From the NCBI GenBank assembly GCA_964549765.1, contig CAZJWR010000033.1:1-41297 (forward strand): a DNA stretch of 41,297 bases, read 5' to 3'. Position 1 is the stretch's first letter, and every line of letters begins with the position of its first letter. The stretch comes from CAZJWR01 sp964549765 (lineage in GTDB: Bacteria > Zixibacteria > MSB-5A5 > GN15 > JAAZOE01). The position numbers and the translations under genes were made by a program. The notes beneath the pieces were generated by a model. The model made no database searches. It saw nothing but the letters and a program-made list of their open reading frames with translations, and was not told where the DNA came from. Positions 33,267 through 41,297 of the stretch are shown here, piece after piece.

Positions 33267-34487
33267 TTGCGGTATGAATGGTTCATCGCCCGGCGCTATC
33301 TGATGTCGCGCCGATCCGGCTCCTTTATCTCCCTCAACAGCTTTTTCTCCATCGGCGGCGTTGTGGTCGGCGTGGCGGCGCTGATCTTCGTCATGTCGAT
33401 GATGAACGGCTTCGAAACGGAACTACGGACACGCATTCTGGGCGTCACGTCGCATATTACCGTCTTCCCGCGTTTCGCCGAAAGCATCACCGATCCGGAC
33501 GCGGCCATGGCCGATCTCCGCAAAATCGACGGCGTCGTGGCGGCAGCGCCGTTTATTTATTACAAGGCGGCCGTCGCCTCGGATGAATCGGGCGACGGCA
33601 TTGTCGTGCGCGGCGTCGACCCCACACTGGAGAACGCCGTCACCGGATTGGGCGACGATATCATCGTCGGCAATTTCGACCTCTCCCCCAACGACGAAGG
33701 GATCGGGGGGATTATCATAGGCAAGAGCTTGGCCTCGTCTCTCGGCGTCCTGCTCGGTGACCCGCTGGTCCTGTTTTCGCTGCGCGGAGAAAAACTGCGG
33801 GCGGGCGCGCAACCGAAAGTCAAAAAGTTCGAGGTGCGTGGTATTTTCGAGACCGGCATGTATGAATACGACGCGTCGATGGCGTATATTTCGATCCCCG
33901 ACGCAGCCGGCCTGTTCAAGATCGACGGGGTTTCGGGGATTCATCTCAAGACCGATGACTTTTTCAATGCCGACAAAATTGCCGATCATATAAACGAGAT
34001 GTACACCGACCGCTATGATGCCGTCGATTGGAAGCAGATGCACAAGAACCTGTTTTCGTGGATGGAACTGGAAAAGATCGGCATGTTTATCGCGCTATCG
34101 CTGATCATCGCCGTGGCCGCCTTCAATATCATCTCCACCCTGGTGATGATCGTCATGGAAAAGCGGCAGGAAATCGGCATTCTCAAAACCATGGGTTCGA
34201 TCCCGGCGGCGGTGTCGCGCATATTCATGGGCATCGGCCTGGCGGTGGGCATCGTGGGATGCCTGCTGGGGTGGGCGCTGGGGTATACCCTCTGCTGGCT
34301 GCAGCTCCGGTTCAACATCGTTCATCTCCCCCCGGAAATCTATTTCATCAGCAGCCTGCCGATCGACATGCACCCCTTCGACTTTCTCGTCGTCGGCCTC
34401 GCCGCGGTGTTTTTGTGCTTTTTGGCCACGATCTATCCCGCCCGCCGGGCGGCCAAATCGTCGGTGGTCGAAGTATTGCGTCAGTAG
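33267..34487 (+). CDS. lolC: lipoprotein-releasing ABC transporter permease (LolC/LolE family)
   Basis: The start is a TTG at 33267, chosen because AAGGAAGG sits upstream and the resulting N-terminus (MRYEWFIARRYL) is the family hallmark. The 406-residue protein has a first transmembrane helix (about 22-48, 'FFSIGGVVVGVAALIFVMSMMNG'), a MacB-like periplasmic core domain (about 50-265) and three C-terminal helices ('LIIAVAAFNIISTLVMIVM', 'GIGLAVGIVGCLLGWALGYTL', 'LVVGLAAVFLCFLATI'). With LolD it extracts mature lipoproteins from the inner membrane for transport to the outer membrane. Only one permease gene is present, so it may work as a homodimer (LolF-like) or pair with a distant copy. Confidence 0.88.
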   Translation: MRYEWFIARRYLMSRRSGSFISLNSFFSIGGVVVGVAALIFVMSMMNGFETELRTRILGVTSHITVFPRFAESITDPDAAMADLRKIDGVVAAAPFIYYKAAVASDESGDGIVVRGVDPTLENAVTGLGDDIIVGNFDLSPNDEGIGGIIIGKSLASSLGVLLGDPLVLFSLRGEKLRAGAQPKVKKFEVRGIFETGMYEYDASMAYISIPDAAGLFKIDGVSGIHLKTDDFFNADKIADHINEMYTDRYDAVDWKQMHKNLFSWMELEKIGMFIALSLIIAVAAFNIISTLVMIVMEKRQEIGILKTMGSIPAAVSRIFMGIGLAVGIVGCLLGWALGYTLCWLQLRFNIVHLPPEIYFISSLPIDMHPFDFLVVGLAAVFLCFLATIYPARRAAKSSVVEVLRQ

Positions 34488-34516
34488 CCGGTGTTTACAT
34501 ATTGAACACGAAGCAC

Positions 34517-34545
34517 TTGACAAGACCGAAATATAGTGCTAAGTA
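34517..34545 (+). promoter_or_regulatory. possible internal promoter before lolD
   Basis: TTGACA (34517-34522) is followed after 17 bp by TAAGTA (34540-34545), in an AT-rich 110-bp gap between lolC and lolD. It could give lolD-mcsAB-clpC extra transcription. Confidence 0.4.
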
Positions 34546-34597
34546 ATTATTGGGTAAAGAATTTGCCGAATTTGGCGAAATATAGAGTAGCTACAGA

Positions 34598-35314
34598 ATG
34601 GCAGATATGAGCCAAGCGCAACGGGTTGACGACATTATTCTGCGGTCGGATAATATCCACCGTGGTTTCGATACCCCGCAGGGACGCATCGAGGTCTTAA
34701 AAGGGGTGGATTTGAAATTGAAACGGGGTGAAATGGCGGCGGTTTTGGGTGTATCGGGTGTCGGCAAGACTACCCTTCTCCACATCTTGGGCGGTCTGGA
34801 CCGTCCCGACCGAGGCGAGGTGCTATTTGACGACCGGCCCTATTCATCGTTATCGGAAACCCAACTGGCGGCCTTCCGCAACCGGCATGTCGGATTCGTC
34901 TTTCAATTTCATTATCTGTTGTCCGAATTCAGTGCCTTGGAAAATGTGATGATGCCGCTGTTGATCGCCTCCCATACTCCGCGCGACGCGCAGAGGCGGG
35001 CGGAACTAATACTGAGTGAAGTGGGTTTAAAAGATAGAGTCGGTCATCGACCGGCGGAGTTGTCTGGCGGGGAACAGCAGCGCGTTGCGGTGGCACGGGC
35101 ATTGGCGACCGATCCGGAACTTGTTATCGCCGATGAGCCCTCGGGAAACCTCGACATCGATACCGGCCACAAACTCCATCAGCTCTTGGTCGATTTGAAC
35201 CGGACGAAAAAAACGACGTTTTTGATCGCGACCCATAATCAGCCGCTGGCGGAAATGTGCAGCCGGGTGATTCATATGAGCGACGGGGTCACAGGCAAAA
35301 CGACGGCGAATTAG
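34598..35314 (+). CDS. lolD: lipoprotein-releasing ABC transporter ATPase
   Basis: The 238-residue ATPase has Walker A 'GVSGVGKTT' (Gly51 to Thr59), Q-loop 'FVFQFHYLLSEFSALENVMMPLL' as in the LolD/MacB subfamily, signature 'ELSGGEQQRVAVARALA', Walker B 'LVIADEPSGNLD' and the switch His in 'LIATHNQPLAE'. It powers lipoprotein release with the LolC/E permease upstream. The ribosome site is weak, and base use at its 5' end is more AT-rich than in neighbours. Confidence 0.92.
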   Translation: MADMSQAQRVDDIILRSDNIHRGFDTPQGRIEVLKGVDLKLKRGEMAAVLGVSGVGKTTLLHILGGLDRPDRGEVLFDDRPYSSLSETQLAAFRNRHVGFVFQFHYLLSEFSALENVMMPLLIASHTPRDAQRRAELILSEVGLKDRVGHRPAELSGGEQQRVAVARALATDPELVIADEPSGNLDIDTGHKLHQLLVDLNRTKKTTFLIATHNQPLAEMCSRVIHMSDGVTGKTTAN

Positions 35315-35337
35315 GGAGTGAAAGTGCAGGTGATGAC

Positions 35338-35880
35338 ATGAAATGTCAGGATTGCGGCGAACGGGACTCGACCGTACAGGTAACGCAAATCGTTAACAAT
35401 GAAAAAGTCGTATTGAATCTTTGTAAAGAATGCGCCGGGAAACGAGGATTCCATTCGCCTTTGGACAACACCCCGTTTCCACTGGCCAATTTTCTCTCCG
35501 GTATGCTGACCAAGGATACCTCCGGCAAATCCTCCAAATCGATGACACTGCCCGATATCACCTGTCCCAACTGCGGCCTGACGCTGGAAAAATTCAAAAA
35601 CCTGGGACGGTTCGGCTGCGGCGAATGCTACCAGGCTTTCCGCGAACAGCTTCAGGATTTGCTTCGCCGAATACACGGTTCCTCGCTTCACCGGGGCAAA
35701 TTGCCGCCGATGCTTTCCGAGGAAGCCACCACGATCAAGGAACAGGAACGACTGCAGGAGGAATTAAAACGGGCGATTTCCTCTGAGGATTTTGAGCGAG
35801 CGGCCGATCTACGGGACAAACTGAAATCGCTCAAAATGGAAATCCGCACGGTCGAGGATAAAGAGCGCGAAAATGTTTGA
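35338..35880 (+). CDS. mcsA: McsA-like zinc-finger/UVR protein, activator of the protein-arginine kinase
   Basis: The ATG at 35338 starts directly at the first zinc motif; the longer frame from 35257 would overlap lolD. The 180-residue product has two pairs of CxxC motifs ('CQDCG...CKECA' and 'CPNCG...CGECY'). A UVR motif lies near the end ('EQERLQEELKRAISSEDFERAADLRDKLKSLK'). In Bacillus-type systems McsA binds and activates McsB and interacts with ClpC. Its stop overlaps the mcsB start by 8 bp, indicating coupled expression. Confidence 0.9.
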   Translation: MKCQDCGERDSTVQVTQIVNNEKVVLNLCKECAGKRGFHSPLDNTPFPLANFLSGMLTKDTSGKSSKSMTLPDITCPNCGLTLEKFKNLGRFGCGECYQAFREQLQDLLRRIHGSSLHRGKLPPMLSEEATTIKEQERLQEELKRAISSEDFERAADLRDKLKSLKMEIRTVEDKERENV

Positions 35881-36916
35881 TACGATGGTAAAAAAACCGG
35901 CGGGGTGGATTAACGGCGAGGGTGAAGAATCTTCGGTCGTGCTATCCAGCCGCATCCGGCTGGCCCGGAATATCGCCGGGATCAAGTTTCCCAATTCGGC
36001 CGAACCGGAAACCCGCGAAAAACTTCTCGAATTATTCGATTCGGCCATGGGCAAGTCCGAATTTCTGCAGGACGGGACCTTCTACCGCACCTCCGGAATG
36101 GACCGTACCAACAGCAGTTTCCTCGTGGAGCGGCATCTGATTTCCCCCACGATGCTGGATCACCTCGACGGGTCCGGCGTGTATATCGCCTCCAGCGAGC
36201 AGGTATCGATTATGATTAACGAAGAGGATCACCTGCGGATACAGGCGCTGACCTCGGGGCTGGAGATGGATCGCACCATGGAGCTGGCCTCGCAGTACGA
36301 CAACGAAGTGGGTCGGCTGCTGGAATACGACTACGATTCCGATTTCGGATTTCTCACCGCCTGCCCCACTAATGTCGGGACGGGCCTGCGGGCGTCGGTG
36401 TTGATTCACCTGCCCGGGCTGGTGTTGACGCGAGAAATAGAAAAAGTGATTCATAAAGTGACGAAAATGGGTTTAATTGTCCGAGGATTTTACGGCGAGG
36501 GAACCGATGTCCTCGGAAACTTGTTTCAGATATCGAACCAGACGACGCTCGGGCAGTCCGAAAATGATATTCTCGAAGCGATCGAGCGGGTGACGAGAAC
36601 GATAATCGCCGACGAAGCCACGGCCCGGAACCGTCTGAAAGAAGAAGCCTATGATCAGATCAGTGACAAGATATGGCGCGCCTACGGCATTTTAAAACAC
36701 GCCCGGGTGCTGTCATCCGAGGAAGTGATGAACCTGTTGTCGGCGGTCCGGTTGGGCCTGGCGATGGGGATCATCGATATGATCAGTATCGCGACCATCA
36801 ACGATATCCTGCTCCTGTCCCAGCCGGCGCATTTGATGAAATACTACGGCGAGGAGATGGACGTCGATCGGCGCGATATTGTCCGAGCCGAAATGGTCAG
36901 GGAAAAATTGTCATAG
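35873..36916 (+). CDS. mcsB: protein-arginine kinase McsB
   Basis: The 347-residue protein phosphorylates arginine side chains of proteins, marking them for degradation by ClpC-ClpP. It is a member of the ATP:guanido phosphotransferase family: nucleotide-binding 'SSRIRLARN' (25-33), 'NEEDHLRIQ' (116-124), and 'ACPTNVGTGLRASVLIHLP' around the catalytic lobe. The C-terminal 'DRRDIVRAEMVREKL' (Arg333, Arg334, Asp335) resembles the phosphoarginine-sensing pocket of characterised McsB. It overlaps mcsA by 8 bp and precedes clpC by 28 bp. Confidence 0.95.
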   Translation: MFDTMVKKPAGWINGEGEESSVVLSSRIRLARNIAGIKFPNSAEPETREKLLELFDSAMGKSEFLQDGTFYRTSGMDRTNSSFLVERHLISPTMLDHLDGSGVYIASSEQVSIMINEEDHLRIQALTSGLEMDRTMELASQYDNEVGRLLEYDYDSDFGFLTACPTNVGTGLRASVLIHLPGLVLTREIEKVIHKVTKMGLIVRGFYGEGTDVLGNLFQISNQTTLGQSENDILEAIERVTRTIIADEATARNRLKEEAYDQISDKIWRAYGILKHARVLSSEEVMNLLSAVRLGLAMGIIDMISIATINDILLLSQPAHLMKYYGEEMDVDRRDIVRAEMVREKLS

Positions 36917-36944
36917 GACCTTACAAGGGAGGTATTACAATACC

Positions 36945-39419
<2,475 letters not shown>

Positions 39420-39441
39420 ATCGTCGCAATAACCGATACAC

Positions 39442-39473
39442 GGGGCGGTCCGTTGTGGCCGCCCCTTTTTTTT
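39442..39473 (+). terminator. Rho-independent terminator after clpC
   Basis: A 9-bp GC-rich stem (39442-39450 with 39457-39465, one U-G pair) with loop CGTTGT is followed by eight Ts. Confidence 0.92.
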
Positions 39474-39522
39474 AAGGAATGAGACCGGCCTGAAAATTGG
39501 CGGAAAGTCGGCGACTTTTCGC

Positions 39523-39550
39523 TTGCGCTTTTCGGCTCGGGACGTATATT
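39523..39550 (+). promoter_or_regulatory. rpmA promoter
   Basis: TTGCGC (39523-39528) and TATATT (39545-39550) are 16 bp apart, downstream of the clpC terminator and ~75 bp before the rpmA ATG. Confidence 0.6.
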
Positions 39551-39624
39551 ACAGGGCTTGTGCGGCCGGAAAAACGACGCGGCCCAGCGACAGAATTGAA
39601 AACGAAAGACAGGATGATACGGAT

Positions 39625-39876
39625 ATGGCACACAAAAAAGGCGTAGGCTCATCCAAGAACGGGCGTGACAGTCACGGTCAGCGGCGCGGCCTCAAGGCGT
39701 ACGGCGGTCAGGCCGTTCCGGCCGGCGCGATAATCGTCCGCCAGCGCGGCACCAAGTTCCTTCCCGGCGATAACGTCGGCGTGGGCCGGGACTGGACGAT
39801 TTTCGCCAAGATCACCGGAGTCGTAAAATTCGAGCGGGTCGGCAAAGACCGCACGCGCATTTCCGTCGTCGAATAG
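39625..39876 (+). CDS. rpmA: 50S ribosomal protein L27
   Basis: The ATG at 39625 gives the standard L27 N-terminus (MAHKKGVGSSKNGRDS), which reaches into the peptidyl-transferase centre; no cleavable N-terminal extension of the Firmicute type is present. The 83-residue length is normal, and 'QRGTKFLPGDNVGVGRDWTIFA' is diagnostic. It is normally found beside rplU (L21) and obgE. Here it stands alone between its own promoter and terminator. Confidence 0.96.
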   Translation: MAHKKGVGSSKNGRDSHGQRRGLKAYGGQAVPAGAIIVRQRGTKFLPGDNVGVGRDWTIFAKITGVVKFERVGKDRTRISVVE

Positions 39877-39898
39877 CGGCGAGACAAATTTCTAAGTC

Positions 39899-39938
39899 AA
39901 AGGTCGATGCCCCTCGCGGACATCGGCCTTTTCTGTTT
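39899..39938 (+). terminator. Rho-independent terminator after rpmA
   Basis: A 10-bp stem (AAGGTCGATG with CATCGGCCTT, one U-G pair; about 39900-39909 with 39921-39930) is followed by TTTTCTGTTT. It lies 23 bp after the rpmA stop. Confidence 0.85.
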
Positions 39939-40092
39939 CGATAATTCGATCCCTTCAGATTCAATGCCAACTATCCACAAGCAGACGATATGTGCACAAT
40001 TCGCCAAAACGCACGCCTCGGCCTGGAGAACCACCTCCAAAACAATAGCATAGGTCATCGGCTGGCACCCGGCCATCGCCCGAGCCAGAAGC

Positions 40093-41196
40093 TTATTCAG
40101 TTGAATCGAACAGTGAAAGCTGAAAGATATTTCGTTTCTCACATGAAAAGAAATCTGGATCTTCGTTTGTCTCTGTAGGTGCAATCTTATGTCCATGAAG
40201 CAATGCGGCAATTGAAACGGCTGCCGACCATGCGGGATTCCTATCTAGACAGAAGTATGATTGCGGCGGCCTGAGTTCACAATCTACGAGGTGTGACAAT
40301 CGGGTGACAGGAATTGCGTCAATGTAAGATTTGATTTCATCTAACACTATTGCGTAAACGTTTTTTTCATTGCCAACGTAATTGTCAAAATCCTCTTTGC
40401 TAGCGCCTATCTCGTTTTCATACTTCATCCAAATTGTCTCAGGAGACTCATAATCAATATAACTAATGCGGGCCTCGCCGACCAAGGAAGCGACCGGTCT
40501 TGAAGAATATAGGTTTACACGACTCCCTTGCCATTTCATTCGGAATCTCTTTCTAATTTCGACTCGTTTCCGGCCCTCCAAAATCAGATTGGCATTATTT
40601 GGATGCAGACTAAATAGTAACCCGTTATTCATTGCGAACCCGCCTATGGCATATTTTTTTGCTAGATCCGGCAATTTATCGAGAACAGATGCCCAAACAA
40701 TTCCGATCCGGGCAGAACATCGCAATTCATCCTCAAATAAGCGATATTGAAGCGACGACTTTTGGGCATCCCTAAATCCAAAAGAATCAAAGAACTCTTT
40801 CTTCTCTATCCATAGGCTCTCCGGCAGTGTGAAATGTATTTCCTCTGCAATATATCGAACCTTCTCAGCCATTAGCATAAAAAAAAGGTCGCCCAGGCTT
40901 TCATTACGTGCATTGTCCTTTAAATGCAAATGACAAAATTTCGAAGATTCACCCCGTTTTACGATGGCGGATGCAGCGGGTTGATTATCAAGATACCCAA
41001 TTATACCTACGCGCTCAGTGGTACGCATTCCAGGTATCACCTTATTTTGAAACCATTTTTCAATCCCAGGATACATATCCCCATGTAGAAAAATAAGATT
41101 TTGCAAATCATAAATTCTATCCGTTAAGCGCACCGCATCAATATCACTCAACGTCTCAATTCGGAAATTCCGGACATTTTTGGAGATATCACTCAT
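40093..41196 (-). CDS. GNAT-like/ASCH domain fusion protein
   Basis: This 367-residue protein has two parts. Residues ~20-150 look like a GNAT fold ('RVGIIGYLDNQPAASAIVKRG...SKFCHLHLKDNARNESLGDLFFML'), but the usual Q/RxxGxG/A acetyl-CoA loop is not evident. Residues ~185-305 match an ASCH (PUA-like, RNA- or modified-base-binding) domain: 'LLFSLHPNNANLILEGRKRVEIRKRF', 'RVNLYSSRPVASLVGEARI' and 'ASKEDFDNYVGNEKNVYAIVLDEI'. It is AT-rich compared with the rest of the window and follows another AT-rich gene by 4 bp, so it probably arrived by horizontal transfer. The function is unknown; regulatory or defence-related roles are possible but unproven. Confidence 0.7.
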   Translation of the reverse strand: MSDISKNVRNFRIETLSDIDAVRLTDRIYDLQNLIFLHGDMYPGIEKWFQNKVIPGMRTTERVGIIGYLDNQPAASAIVKRGESSKFCHLHLKDNARNESLGDLFFMLMAEKVRYIAEEIHFTLPESLWIEKKEFFDSFGFRDAQKSSLQYRLFEDELRCSARIGIVWASVLDKLPDLAKKYAIGGFAMNNGLLFSLHPNNANLILEGRKRVEIRKRFRMKWQGSRVNLYSSRPVASLVGEARISYIDYESPETIWMKYENEIGASKEDFDNYVGNEKNVYAIVLDEIKSYIDAIPVTRLSHLVDCELRPPQSYFCLDRNPAWSAAVSIAALLHGHKIAPTETNEDPDFFSCEKRNIFQLSLFDSTE

Positions 41197-41200
41197 ACTA

Positions 41201-41297
41201 TCACTCTATTTCTTCTACGTAACCATCTTGCAAAATGTTTATTCTTGCGGGCCATGGTTTGAAAAGCCTCGACAGTTCAAGAATCTGATTAGTATAA
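41201..41297 (-). CDS. 3' end of an unidentified gene (window-edge fragment)
   Basis: A frame open to the window edge encodes the last 32 residues (...LELSRLFKPWPARINILQDGYVEEIE) and stops with TGA at 41201, only 4 bp before the GNAT-ASCH start. This suggests an operon of at least two genes. The fragment is too short to assign. Confidence 0.5.
   Translation of the reverse strand, partial: YTNQILELSRLFKPWPARINILQDGYVEEIE

Noticed and set aside
39897..40211. 104-codon minus-strand frame between rpmA and the GNAT-ASCH gene
   Set aside because: It overlaps the rpmA terminator and the end of the GNAT-ASCH gene, has no ribosome site and shows no domain.

Overview
The window looks like a fairly GC-rich chromosome segment from a Gram-negative-type bacterium of the Fibrobacteres-Chlorobi-Bacteroidetes (FCB) neighbourhood, and candidate phylum Zixibacteria is my best guess. 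The basis: three large secreted proteins end in type IX secretion (T9SS)-style C-terminal domains (PNPFNP motif, then a GIYFYR...KKM..K tail); dockerin repeats are abundant, including an INIGD..YLINYIFKSG form I associate with Zixibacteria; and TonB receptor, Lol lipoprotein-release and DUF5686 genes indicate an outer membrane. The taxonomic call is inference. No rRNA, tRNA, CRISPR array, integrase or insertion sequence was recognised.

Region A (1-10.8 kb, all minus strand) encodes five secreted proteins built from Ig-like/cadherin-like, cohesin-like and dockerin modules. Three carry the T9SS-type tail, one is a dockerin-ended protein without the tail, and one is a tandem Ig-repeat protein cut by the window edge. 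The genes are separated by unusually long, hairpin-rich leaders (5.7-6.26 kb, 8.9-9.24 kb, 10.44-10.77 kb). Two dockerin flavours occur, with 12- and 13-residue loops.

Region B (11-24.5 kb, minus strand) holds envelope and housekeeping genes: a YHS-domain lipoprotein with a strong terminator, a polysaccharide flippase interrupted by ten Ns, a tiny Cys-rich secreted peptide, a flavin-reductase-like protein, an ABC-2 exporter pair, a DUF5686 protein, a WD40-CsgG-like fusion, a small beta-barrel protein and a TonB-dependent receptor.

Region C (24.6-28 kb, plus strand) holds a GYD-domain protein, an FKBP-type prolyl isomerase, and a GNAT / metallo-beta-lactamase-fold / GNAT cluster. Region D (28-31 kb, minus strand) is a run of three paralogous lipoproteins that share an unnamed C-terminal domain; two also carry bacterial Ig-like domains.

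Region E (31-39.9 kb, plus strand) is a conserved-looking housekeeping run: lysS, a GNAT gene, lolC/E, lolD, mcsA, mcsB, clpC, a terminator, then rpmA as a separate unit with its own promoter and terminator. It links lipoprotein release with the phosphoarginine (McsA-McsB-ClpC) protein quality-control pathway. Region F (40.1 kb to the end, minus strand) is visibly AT-rich and holds a GNAT-like/ASCH fusion and the 3' end of another gene, probably the edge of an acquired segment. Several transcription units share a promoter form TTGxxx, 16-18 bp, TATATT.
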